Part shown: one piece after another, positions 7,516-15,422 of the stretch
How positions within the stretch are numbered: the first letter of the stretch is position 1
Layout: each line of letters begins with the position of its first letter
Source: Streptomyces asoensis
GTDB lineage: Bacteria; Actinomycetota; Actinomycetes; Streptomycetales; Streptomycetaceae
NCBI RefSeq assembly: GCF_013085465.1
Contig: NZ_CP049838.1
Location: 6,448,001 to 6,512,000 of the forward strand
DNA length: 64,000 nt
Direction: 5' to 3'
The notes under the pieces: generated by a model
Database searches by the model: none
Seen by the model: only the letters and a program-made list of their open reading frames with translations
Told to the model about the DNA's origin: nothing
Translations under genes and position numbers: made by a program

Positions 7516-9195
7516 TCACTCGGGGCTGTGCCGCGCCTCGGCGGGCCGTGCCGGGCCGGCGAAGCCCGCGGGCGTCCCGTCCTCGGGATCCTCGGCCGGG
7601 ACGATGCCGCCGAGCACGGCCCCGCCGGTGCCGGCCGTCTCTTCGGCGCCGACGGCACCCACGTACGGGTTCCCGTGCGCGCGTACGTCGCGCTCGGCCA
7701 GCTCCCGGGCCTCCAGGGCGAGGATGTCGGCGGGCGGACGGTCCGCCGGGTCCCCCGTGGCGAGGAGCCGTTCCGCCTCCGCCAGCCGGGTGCGCGCGGT
7801 GGCGCCGACCGCGCCCCGGTGCGTCGCGACGAAGTCGGCCGCCGCGGCGGTGGCGGTGCGGGCGGTGATCAGAGCGGCGGCCGGCAGCACCCCGGCCCGA
7901 CCCGAGGCGACCGGCGCGGTCGCCCGCACCACCCGACGCAGCACCCCGACCGGATCCGGGGGCTGTCCCCCGGTCAACTCCTGCCGCACGGAGCCGAGCA
8001 CGGCGTCGACGTGCGCCAGCCGGACATGGAACCCGCCGGGGGTCGCCCCGGCGGCACCGAGGGGCGCGCTCGGGTCGGGGCGGGGGTCGGCCGGGGGCGG
8101 GGTCGCCGGTCCGGGGGCCGGCCGCTGCCGTGCCGACGGGTCCGTCTGTCGTCTGGCCCACGCCAGCTCCGCCTCCGCGCCCGTGAGGGCGGCCGGCACG
8201 GTCTGCTCGGCCGATCGCAGCTCCGCGGCCAGCCGGCCGACGCCCTCGACGAAGACGGCCGCCTGGGCGACGGCTCCCTCGGCCGCGCGCAGTTGCCGGG
8301 CCGCCCGCTCCGCTTGCCCCGAATCGGCGGACTGACGGGCCTGGTTCAGCCGGACGGTGGCGAACAGGAGGCGGTCCTTGGCCTGTTCGACGCTTCCGGT
8401 GATGGAGGCGGTGGCGGTGGGCGCATATCGGTCCCGGAGCCCGGCGAGCACCGCTTCCGAGGCCCCCGCACGCCCCGCCAGCTCCCGGAACCGGCCCTCG
8501 GCGACCCCCAACGCCTCACCCAGCCCCTGTTCCAGTCCGCGCAGCCGCCCGAACTCTTGGGCCACGGAGTCCAGCCGCCGGCCGGCCTCCGCACACCGTC
8601 CGACGATCCCGGCGAGCGTGTGCTCGCGGGCCGCCTCCTGCGTCGGCACCCCCTCGTCGTACCGCTGCCGCATCCGGAACGCGGCGGCGAGTTCGGTCTC
8701 CGCCTCGCGGACGGCCCGGCGGACGGTCTCCAGGTCCTCCGCCGTGCGCAGCGCCCCGGCGAAGCCGAGCTCGGTGCGTGCCGCCCGGACCCGGTTGTCG
8801 GCCTCGACCAGCGCCGCGCAGGCCTGCTCGTCGAGGGCGGCGAGGGGCGGCGACGACCTCGGCGGCGGTGGGCTGCCGGTCCCGCCGGGAGTCGTCCGGA
8901 CGCGGGTGCGCCGGACGCGTCGTATGTACCCGTACCCGGCGATCGCCCCGGCCGCGCCGACCGCCACGAGCGGCAGCACCAGGTCGACGGTGGACCTCTC
9001 GTCGGCCTCGGCCGCGGCGGCGCTCGCGCCGGGCGCCGGGTTCTTGATCGCAACCGGAGCGTCGCCACCCGACGTCATCCCTGGCAACACCAGCCACACG
9101 ACCCCGACCGCACCGCCCAGCACGGCATGCGCCACCCGCACGGATATGTGCGACTTGGCACGCCGCGGCCGGCCCCGGAGCAAGGAAGAGGTCAC
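7516..9195 (-). CDS. Membrane protein with long coiled-coil region, unknown function
   Basis: The protein is 559 residues from a GTG at 9195, antiparallel to the next gene. A hydrophobic N-terminal segment (about residues 17-40) and a second helix (about 68-90, DLVLPLVAVGAAGAIAGYGY) flank a short linker; Arg-rich residues and a Pro stretch follow. The remaining 400 residues are Ala/Glu/Arg/Leu-rich heptad-like helices, probably coiled coil. This layout resembles the C-terminal half of Streptomyces TPM-domain proteins, but no TPM domain is visible. The frame extends upstream through the divergent gene, where it is only a shadow. No clear Shine-Dalgarno precedes the GTG; leaderless translation is possible. 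Confidence 0.62.
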   Translation of the reverse strand: MTSSLLRGRPRRAKSHISVRVAHAVLGGAVGVVWLVLPGMTSGGDAPVAIKNPAPGASAAAAEADERSTVDLVLPLVAVGAAGAIAGYGYIRRVRRTRVRTTPGGTGSPPPPRSSPPLAALDEQACAALVEADNRVRAARTELGFAGALRTAEDLETVRRAVREAETELAAAFRMRQRYDEGVPTQEAAREHTLAGIVGRCAEAGRRLDSVAQEFGRLRGLEQGLGEALGVAEGRFRELAGRAGASEAVLAGLRDRYAPTATASITGSVEQAKDRLLFATVRLNQARQSADSGQAERAARQLRAAEGAVAQAAVFVEGVGRLAAELRSAEQTVPAALTGAEAELAWARRQTDPSARQRPAPGPATPPPADPRPDPSAPLGAAGATPGGFHVRLAHVDAVLGSVRQELTGGQPPDPVGVLRRVVRATAPVASGRAGVLPAAALITARTATAAAADFVATHRGAVGATARTRLAEAERLLATGDPADRPPADILALEARELAERDVRAHGNPYVGAVGAEETAGTGGAVLGGIVPAEDPEDGTPAGFAGPARPAEARHSPE

Positions 9196-9289
9196 ATTTG
9201 GGAGCGTATGGCCGCGATTACGGCCACGCGACCGGGATGCACCCGACACGGGGGTGGTGGGGCGGAACAACACGCGAGGGGGAACCGCG

Positions 9290-10846
9290 ATGGAACGGCC
9301 ACCGGGTCGGACGAAGACGGAGACGGACGTGAACGGGGTGCCGGAGGCGGAGCCGCGGTCGGGGACGGACACGAAGGGGGAGCCGGTGGCGGCGCCGCGG
9401 TCGGGGACGGACACGAACGGGGTGCCGGAGGCAGAGCCGCAGTCGGGGACGGGCAGGAACGGGGAATCGGAGACCGAACCGCAGCCGGAGAAGGGCGCGC
9501 GGGGGGAGTCGGAGACCGACCCGAAGCCGGGGACGGACGTCAACGGGGTGCCGGAGGCAGAGCCGCAGCCGGGGACGGGCAGGAACGGGGAATCGGAGAC
9601 CGAACCGCAGCCGGAGAAGGGCGCGCGGGGGGAGTCGGAGACCGACCCGAAGCCGGGGACGGACGTCAATGGGGTGCCGGAGGCAGAGCCGCAGTCGGGG
9701 GCGGCCGAGGCGCCGGTGGGGCCCATCGCGGCGGACGGCGAGAGCGCTGCGGGTGGTGCCGGAGGAACGGGTGGCGTCGATGGTGCCGAGGGGAACGGGA
9801 CCGGCGACGATCCCGGAGCCGGGACGGTCCGTCGGCGCGGGCGTCGCGGACGGCTGGTGCGGCGCACCGCCCTCGCCCTGGTCCTGTTCTTCCTCGTCCC
9901 GGTCCTCGCCGCCGAGACGGCCCTTCGCGTGAACTACCTGGGCGACCCGGCCGACGGCACGTACACCCGCGGCAAGGACGCCATCTGGCTGGGCCACGCC
10001 TGGGTCGACGGCCGCAAGACCGATGCCGACGTCAAGGCCCTGGCCGACCGTCTCGGGGCGACCGGCATCCGCGACCTGTACGTCCACGCCGGCCCCCTGG
10101 AGCACAACGGCACCCTCCCCGCGTCCGCGTACGCGGGTGCGCGTCGGTTCATCGCCGCCGTCCACCGAGAAGCACCGAAGCTCCGCGTCCAGGCCTGGCT
10201 CGGCGACGTCCTCGCCAGCGAGAGCCCGAACGGCATGCGGCTGGAGCGGGCCGAGACCCGCGCCGCGGTCGTGCGGTCCACCCGCGAGATCCTCGCCGCC
10301 GGCTTCCAGGGCGCCCACTTCGACCTCGAGCCGCTCCACTCCGACGACGGCGACTACCTCGGCCTCCTGGACGACCTGCGCGCCGTCACCAGGGCGCAGA
10401 ACGCCCAACTCTCCGTCGCCGCCCACCAGATCGACCCGGTCCCCGGCTTCCACTCCTTCTGGGGCACGACCACCGGCCACCCCAAGTGGTGGTCGCAGAA
10501 GTTCTTCGGCCAGGTCGCCCGCCGCGTCGACCAGATCGCCGTGATGTCGTACGACACCATGCAGCCGCTGGAGAGCACGTACGGCGGTTACGTGGCCCAG
10601 CAGACCTCGCTCGCCCTGGAGGTCACCCCGGCCTCCACCGACCTCCTGATGGGCCTGCCCTTCTACCACGAGAACCGGTTCGGCCACTGGAACCACGCCG
10701 AGACCGTCGCCGCCGCCGTTCGAGGCGTCCGGCTGGGACTGTCCCGCACCGACGCCGACCGGAAGAACTTCGGCGTCGCGGCGTACGTGGACTTCGCGGC
10801 CACCGAGCAGGACTGGACGTCGTACGAGAAGGGCTGGGTCCGGTAG
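9290..10846 (+). CDS. Membrane-anchored GH18-like protein with 14-residue tandem repeats
   Basis: The protein is 518 residues from ATG 9290, with a GAGGGGGA Shine-Dalgarno. Residues about 5-145 are nine or ten copies of a 14-residue unit (for example GTDVNGVPEAEPQS and GTGRNGESETEPQP). A basic stretch and one transmembrane helix follow (about 190-208, LALVLFFLVPVLAAE), then an extracytoplasmic domain of about 310 residues. That domain looks like a glycoside hydrolase 18 TIM barrel: strand motif GAHFDLEPL holds the Asp-x-Glu position of the GH18 signature, and QIAVMSYDTM and YGGYV match later strands. Substrate is unknown. The two strands are both open here, but membrane and catalytic motifs support the plus strand. 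Confidence 0.72.
   Translation: MERPPGRTKTETDVNGVPEAEPRSGTDTKGEPVAAPRSGTDTNGVPEAEPQSGTGRNGESETEPQPEKGARGESETDPKPGTDVNGVPEAEPQPGTGRNGESETEPQPEKGARGESETDPKPGTDVNGVPEAEPQSGAAEAPVGPIAADGESAAGGAGGTGGVDGAEGNGTGDDPGAGTVRRRGRRGRLVRRTALALVLFFLVPVLAAETALRVNYLGDPADGTYTRGKDAIWLGHAWVDGRKTDADVKALADRLGATGIRDLYVHAGPLEHNGTLPASAYAGARRFIAAVHREAPKLRVQAWLGDVLASESPNGMRLERAETRAAVVRSTREILAAGFQGAHFDLEPLHSDDGDYLGLLDDLRAVTRAQNAQLSVAAHQIDPVPGFHSFWGTTTGHPKWWSQKFFGQVARRVDQIAVMSYDTMQPLESTYGGYVAQQTSLALEVTPASTDLLMGLPFYHENRFGHWNHAETVAAAVRGVRLGLSRTDADRKNFGVAAYVDFAATEQDWTSYEKGWVR
9311..9701 (+). repeat. 42-bp tandem repeat array with 126-bp higher-order period
   Basis: Within the GH18-like gene a 42-bp unit (14 codons) is repeated about nine times. 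A near-identical 126-bp block of three units recurs: GTGCCGGAGGCAGAGCCGCA is found at 9422, 9548 and 9674. The almost perfect 126-bp copies point to recent slippage or recombination. Confidence 0.85.
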
Positions 10847-10913
10847 GCGTTGCCGGGACGACGCGAGTCATCGCCGAGTCAAATCTCTTGCGGGTGCCGG
10901 AGATCCTGGGAGC

Positions 10914-11243
10914 ATGGCCGGCATGAACTGGACAGCGGTAGGCATCGCCGCGGCCGTCGTCACGGCCGTGGCGGCGGCGGGCGTCGCGGCCGTCACGACG
11001 GGCTGGCTGCCGCCCACCCGGCGGAAGAGGATCCTGCGGCCGAAGCTGTGGGGCGCGAGCCTGCTGCTGATCGCCTTCGGTCTGGCCTTCTTCCTGTTCC
11101 TCGGTCCGCTCGGCGGCACGCCGTCCCGGCATCCCTACCTCCCGTTCCTCGGCATCGGCGTGAACTTCGCGGGGCTCGCCCTCCAACTGCTCGCCCAGCG
11201 CCCCGGCCGCCCGCCCCTGCCGCCTACGACGATCGCCTCCTGA
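10914..11243 (+). CDS. Small integral membrane protein
   Basis: The 109-residue protein has three hydrophobic stretches: about 5-30 (an Ala/Val-rich helix), 45-66 (LWGASLLLIAFGLAFFLF) and 76-95 (YLPFLGIGVNFAGLALQLL), with a basic loop (TRRKRILRPK) between the first two. A second ATG three codons in (MNWT) is an alternative start. It converges on the sdhB gene, overlapping its 3' end by 20 bases. I do not recognise the family. Confidence 0.65.
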   Translation: MAGMNWTAVGIAAAVVTAVAAAGVAAVTTGWLPPTRRKRILRPKLWGASLLLIAFGLAFFLFLGPLGGTPSRHPYLPFLGIGVNFAGLALQLLAQRPGRPPLPPTTIAS

Positions 11244-11994
11244 TCTTCGACCCCAGCCACACCAGCGGGTCGTACTTGCGGTCGACCGCGCGTTCCTTCA
11301 GGGGGATCAGCGCGTTGTCCGTGATCTTGATGCCCTCGGGGCAGACGTCCGTGCAGCACTTGGTGATGTTGCAGTAGCCGAGGCCGTGTTCGTCCTGGGC
11401 GGTGCGTCCGCGGTCCAGGCCGCTCTCCTCGGCCGCGTCCAGTGGGTGCATGTCCAGTTCGGCGACCCGCATGAGGAAGCGGGGCCCCGCGAACGCCGTC
11501 TTGTTCTCCTCGTGGTCGCGGACGACATGGCAGGTGTCCTGGCACAGGAAGCACTCGATGCACTTGCGGAACTCCTGCGAACGGTCCACGTCCTCCTGGA
11601 ACATCCGGTACTCGCCGGGGCCGACCCCCTCGGGCGGCACGAACGCCGGGACCTCCCTCGCCTTCTGGTAGTTGAAGCCGACGTCGGTGACGAGATCGCG
11701 GATCACCGGGAAGGCGCGCAGCGGCGTGACGGTGATCGTCTCCGCGCGGTCGAACACCGACATGCGCGTCATGCACAGCAGCCGGGGCCGCCCGTTGATC
11801 TCCGCGGAACACGAACCGCACTTGCCCGCCTTGCAGTTCCAGCGGACGGCGAGATCGGGCGCCTGGGTGGACTGGAGGCGGTGGATGATGTCAAGGACCA
11901 CCTCACCGTCGTTGACCTCGACCTCGAAGTCCTTCAGGCCGCCGCCCTCGATGTCGCCCCGCCACACCCGGAAGCGGGCCTCGTAGCTGCTCAC
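11224..11994 (-). CDS. sdhB: Succinate dehydrogenase/fumarate reductase iron-sulfur subunit
   Basis: The protein is 256 residues. A plant-type ferredoxin domain carries the [2Fe-2S] ligands (CKAGKCGSC, then a further Cys in PRLLCMTR). Two ferredoxin-like motifs follow, CIECFLCQDTC and CNITKCCTDVCPEG, for the [4Fe-4S] and [3Fe-4S] clusters. It passes electrons from the SdhA flavin to the membrane anchor. The GTG start overlaps the sdhA stop codon by 4 bases (GTGA), indicating translational coupling. The length and the SdhA/SdhC partners match the mycobacterial Sdh1 type (family knowledge). Confidence 0.9.
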   Translation of the reverse strand: MSSYEARFRVWRGDIEGGGLKDFEVEVNDGEVVLDIIHRLQSTQAPDLAVRWNCKAGKCGSCSAEINGRPRLLCMTRMSVFDRAETITVTPLRAFPVIRDLVTDVGFNYQKAREVPAFVPPEGVGPGEYRMFQEDVDRSQEFRKCIECFLCQDTCHVVRDHEENKTAFAGPRFLMRVAELDMHPLDAAEESGLDRGRTAQDEHGLGYCNITKCCTDVCPEGIKITDNALIPLKERAVDRKYDPLVWLGSKIRRRSS

Positions 11995-13928
11995 TCGTAC
12001 AGCTCCTCTTCGGTGAGGTACTTGACCAGCTCCTCTTTCTCGAAGAGGGCGAGCAGGTCGGGGCGGATGGGTTCGGTGGTCTCGCGGGTGAGGGCGATCC
12101 GGCCGCGGACGGGGTCCGTCGCCGCCGGCCCGTCGGTGGGTTCGACGGGTGCGCAGAGCAGGTTGACGTTGCGCCACGCGCGGTCCATCGTCGGGTGGTC
12201 CTCGCGGGTGTGCCCGCCGCGCGACTCGGTGCGTTCCAGCGCCGCCCGGGCCACGCACTCGCTGACCAGCAGCATGTTCCGCAGGTCGAGCGCCAGGTGC
12301 CAGCCGGGGTTGAACTGCCGGTGCCCCTCGACCCCGGCCCGCCACGCCCGTACCCGCAGCTCGGCCAGCTTCTCCAGGGCGTGTTCCATCTCGCCCTCGC
12401 GGCGGATGATGCCGACCAGGTCGTTCATGGTCTGCTGGAGCTCCTGGTGAAGGGTGTACGGGTTCTCCGGCGCGTGGTCCGCCTGGTCCCCGGGGCCCTC
12501 CGCGGAGAACGGTCGCAGCGCCTCCGCGGCCGCCGCGTCGACCTGCTCGTCGTCCACTTCCGGGCGTCCCGCACCCGCCCCGGCGGTGTACTGCGCCGCG
12601 TGCAGTCCGGCCCGGCGGCCGAACACCAGCAGGTCGGAGAGGGAGTTGCCGCCGAGCCGGTTGGAGCCGTGCATACCGCCGGCCACCTCGCCGGCCGCGA
12701 ACAGTCCCGGCACCCCGCGGGCCGCCGCCGACTCGGAGTCGACCGCGATACCGCCCATCACGTAGTGACAGGTCGGTCCGACCTCCATGGCCTCCGCCGT
12801 GATGTCGACGTCGGCCAGCTCCTTGAACTGGTGGTACATGGAGGGCAGCCGGCGCTTGATGACCTCGGCGGGCATCCGCGTCGACACGTCCAGGAAGACC
12901 CCGCCGTGCGGGGAGCCGCGGCCGGCCTTCACCTCCGAATTGATCGCGCGGGCCACCTCGTCACGCGGGAGCAGCTCCGGCGGGCGCCGGTTGTGGTCCG
13001 GGTCCTCGTACCAGCGGTCGCCCTCCTCCTCCGACTCGGCGTACTTCTCCTTGAAGACGTCCGGGACGTAGTCGAACATGAACCGCTTGCCCTCGGAGTT
13101 CCTGAGCACCCCGCCGTCGCCGCGCACCGACTCGGTGACGAGGATGCCCTTCACCGACGGCGGCCAGACCATGCCCGTCGGGTGGAACTGCACGAACTCC
13201 ATGTTGAGCAACGGCGCACCGGCGAGCAGGGCCAGCGCGTGGCCGTCGCCCGTGTACTCCCACGAGTTCGACGTGACCTTGAAGGACTTGCCGATGCCGC
13301 CCGTCGCGATCACCACGGCGGGCGCCTGGAGGACGAAGAACCGGCCGGTCTCGCGCTCGTAGGCGAAGACCCCGCTCACGCGTGAACCGTCCTTGAGGAC
13401 GCGGGTGACCGTGCACTCCTGGAAGACCTTCAGCCGGGACTCGTAGTCGCCGGTCTCGCGGTGGTCCTCCTGCTGGAGCGAGACGATCTTCTGCTGGAGC
13501 GTGCGGATCAGTTCCAGGCCCGTACGGTCGCCGACGTGCGCGAGGCGCGGGTACTCGTGGCCGCCGAAGTTGCGCTGGGAGATCCGGCCGTCCTTGGTGC
13601 GGTCGAAGAGGGCGCCCCAGGTCTCCAGCTCCCACACCCGGTCCGGGGCCTCCTGGGCGTGCAGCTCGGCCATCCGCCACTGGTTGAGGAACTTGCCGCC
13701 GCGCAGGGTGTCGCGGAAGTGGACCTGCCAGTTGTCGTGCTCGTTGGCGTTGGCCATCGCCGCCGCGATGCCGCCCTCGGCCATCACCGTGTGCGCCTTG
13801 CCGAACAGCGACTTGCAGATGACGGCGGTGCGGGCGCCGCGTTCGCGCGCCTCGATGGCGGCTCGCAGTCCGGCGCCTCCCGCGCCGACCACGACGACGT
13901 CCCACTCCTGGCGGTCGACCACGGACAT
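11991..13928 (-). CDS. sdhA: Succinate dehydrogenase/fumarate reductase flavoprotein subunit
   Basis: The protein is 645 residues. An N-terminal dinucleotide-binding motif (VVVVGAGGAGLRAAIEA, residues about 11-27) is followed by KAHTVMAEGGIAAAM, whose His46 is at the position of the covalent FAD attachment. Catalytic-region motifs include EFVQFHPTGM and HGSNRLGGNSLSDLLVFGRRAG. It oxidises succinate to fumarate (or the reverse) at the cytoplasmic side of the membrane. The ATG at 13928 lies 17 bases after the anchor gene's stop and the gene overlaps sdhB by 4 bases, so the three genes form one operon. Confidence 0.93.
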   Translation of the reverse strand: MSVVDRQEWDVVVVGAGGAGLRAAIEARERGARTAVICKSLFGKAHTVMAEGGIAAAMANANEHDNWQVHFRDTLRGGKFLNQWRMAELHAQEAPDRVWELETWGALFDRTKDGRISQRNFGGHEYPRLAHVGDRTGLELIRTLQQKIVSLQQEDHRETGDYESRLKVFQECTVTRVLKDGSRVSGVFAYERETGRFFVLQAPAVVIATGGIGKSFKVTSNSWEYTGDGHALALLAGAPLLNMEFVQFHPTGMVWPPSVKGILVTESVRGDGGVLRNSEGKRFMFDYVPDVFKEKYAESEEEGDRWYEDPDHNRRPPELLPRDEVARAINSEVKAGRGSPHGGVFLDVSTRMPAEVIKRRLPSMYHQFKELADVDITAEAMEVGPTCHYVMGGIAVDSESAAARGVPGLFAAGEVAGGMHGSNRLGGNSLSDLLVFGRRAGLHAAQYTAGAGAGRPEVDDEQVDAAAAEALRPFSAEGPGDQADHAPENPYTLHQELQQTMNDLVGIIRREGEMEHALEKLAELRVRAWRAGVEGHRQFNPGWHLALDLRNMLLVSECVARAALERTESRGGHTREDHPTMDRAWRNVNLLCAPVEPTDGPAATDPVRGRIALTRETTEPIRPDLLALFEKEELVKYLTEEELYE

Positions 13929-13945
13929 CAGCAGGCCCCACTCAT

Positions 13946-14779
13946 CTAGAAAAACCTCGGATCGTCGAAGGCACCGGACGCGACGAGATACACGTAGAGG
14001 TCGGCGAGCGACACGCTCACCAGCGACACCCATGCCAGCAGCATGTGATGGGCGTTGAGCTTCCCCACGAACCGCCAGGCCCGGTAGCGCACGGGGTGTC
14101 GGGAGAAGTGCTTCAGCTGCCCGCCGACGATGTGCCGGCAGGAGTGGCAGGAGATCGTGTACGCCCAGATCAGCACGATGTTGACCAGGAAGACCAGGGT
14201 TCCGAGGCCCATGTGACCCCACGCGTAGTGCTCGTCGCGGAAGGCGAGCGCGGTGTCGTACGTCAGGATCCCGGCGACGACGATCGCGGCGTAGAAGAAG
14301 TACCGGTGGACGTTCTGGAGGATCAGCGGGAAGCGGGTCTCGCCGGTGTACTTCTTGTGGGGCTCGGCCACCGCGCAGGCGGGCGGCGACGCCCAGAAGC
14401 CGCGGTAGTAGGCCTTGCGGTAGTAGTAGCAGGTCAGGCGGAAGCCGAGCGGGAAGATCAGGATGATGATCGCGGGGGACAGGCTCCACCAGCTGCCGAA
14501 CAGGTCCCAGTTGGGGCCGGACCGCATGGTCTGGCAGTTCTCCGCCAGACACGGGGAGAAGAGCGGGGAGACGTACGGCGCCGCGTAGTAGTCCGCGTTC
14601 GCGAAGGCCCGCCAGGTCGAGTAGACGACGAACGCCAGCAGGCCGGCGGCGGTCGCCGCGGGGGCCAGCCACCAGCGGTCGGTCCGCAGATGGGGAGCGG
14701 CGATCGCGGCGCGTCCGGCGCCGCGTACGCCGCTCGGGGGACGGTGGTCTGTGGGTGAGGGTTCCGTACCAGTGGCCAA
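13946..14779 (-). CDS. sdhC: Succinate dehydrogenase membrane anchor, Sdh1 type
   Basis: The protein is 277 residues with about five hydrophobic helices (near 38-55, 98-115, 158-178, 190-210 and 245-268). It holds a Cys/His cluster at the end of the fourth helix, C211-H212-S-C214-R-H216, plus C77 and C82. In the mycobacterial Sdh1 complex a membrane-embedded Rieske-type cluster has been described, and this CHxCxH patch is a candidate ligand set here (inference). The start appears to be TTG at 14779 with GGAG a few bases upstream; no ATG or GTG is available in frame until residue 85. It is the first structural gene of the sdh operon. Confidence 0.8.
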   Translation of the reverse strand: MATGTEPSPTDHRPPSGVRGAGRAAIAAPHLRTDRWWLAPAATAAGLLAFVVYSTWRAFANADYYAAPYVSPLFSPCLAENCQTMRSGPNWDLFGSWWSLSPAIIILIFPLGFRLTCYYYRKAYYRGFWASPPACAVAEPHKKYTGETRFPLILQNVHRYFFYAAIVVAGILTYDTALAFRDEHYAWGHMGLGTLVFLVNIVLIWAYTISCHSCRHIVGGQLKHFSRHPVRYRAWRFVGKLNAHHMLLAWVSLVSVSLADLYVYLVASGAFDDPRFF

Positions 14780-14813
14780 CTCAGGACTCCGGTCGGGTCA
14801 GGGGGCGTGCCGG

Positions 14814-15104
14814 TCAGGGGGCGTGCCGGCCCCGGGCGCCGAGTCCCTCGTCGTCCGTGTCGATCCACAGGGAGTCGTCGTACGGGGTGTCGGGGATGGT
14901 GACGAGCTCGGGCCTGCGCGACGAGCCGGGCTGGGAGGCGGCCTCGCGCAGCAGCGCGACGCTCTCCCTCAGATGGTCGGCGTCGGCACGGACCCGGCGC
15001 ATCTCCAGGCCGGTGCTGCCGAGCTGCTGCTCCAGGCGTCCGACGGACCGGGAGAGGTCGTCGAGGCAGCGCTGGGCCGTTGTCAGGTCGTCGTGCACGG
15101 ACAT
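14814..15104 (-). CDS. Small coiled-coil protein upstream of sdh operon
   Basis: The 96-residue protein starts at ATG 15104. Residues about 3-65 form an amphipathic, probably coiled-coil region (LTTAQRCLDDLSRSVGRLEQ, then LRESVALLREAAS). An acidic tail (TPYDDSLWIDTDDEG) follows. It has no membrane segment or cysteine cluster. It lies 34 bases before sdhC on the same strand and so is probably the first gene of the sdh transcript. I do not recognise a function; a role in Sdh assembly is possible only by position. Confidence 0.6.
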   Translation of the reverse strand: MSVHDDLTTAQRCLDDLSRSVGRLEQQLGSTGLEMRRVRADADHLRESVALLREAASQPGSSRRPELVTIPDTPYDDSLWIDTDDEGLGARGRHAP

Positions 15105-15422
15105 GAGCAGTCCTCGCTTCCGTATGGGCTGGGCCCTGGACGGCAACGTTCATGCGCCTGCGAGTGTTGCGCGTCACACCGGTCGATGTGAAGGCGTGTG
15201 CAGCGATTGGCGGGTGCGTTGCTCCGCACGAGTGGCCTTGGAAGGCCCTGCCGCCGTGTCGCCCACGGCAGGCGAACCCTTTCCTCTTCAGTGAGCAATA
15301 GATCTGATCAACTCCAAAATACCGCCAAACGTGATCAAAACGCACCCGCGTCGATGGATTCGCGTCCAGGTTTCCGGGGTGTTCGGGTCACCGGCGGCAG
15401 CGGCTCACCGGAGGTACCAGAG
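15105..15422. promoter_or_regulatory. Divergent promoter region, sdh operon / peptide-binding protein
   Basis: This is a 318-bp spacer between diverging genes. Around 15290-15345 it becomes AT-rich and holds two TGATCAA elements (15305 and 15332, 27 bases apart, each containing the palindrome TGATCA). They are candidate regulator sites near the promoters. I could not assign -35/-10 boxes with confidence. Confidence 0.4.

Noticed and set aside
4652..8161. Long minus-strand open frame of over 1100 codons
   Set aside because: It is antisense to the PAS-GAF-SpoIIE gene, its translation is Arg/Gly/His-rich without motifs, and it arises from high third-position GC.
8357..9289. Upstream extension of the GH18-like frame
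   Set aside because: This part overlaps the minus-strand coiled-coil gene, has Arg/Ser/Pro-rich shadow composition and lacks a ribosome-binding site; ATG 9290 is well supported.
7384..10926. Plus-strand frame of 1180 codons
   Set aside because: It runs antisense through the coiled-coil gene and out of frame through the GH18-like gene; it has no domain signatures and an Arg/Gly/Pro-rich translation.
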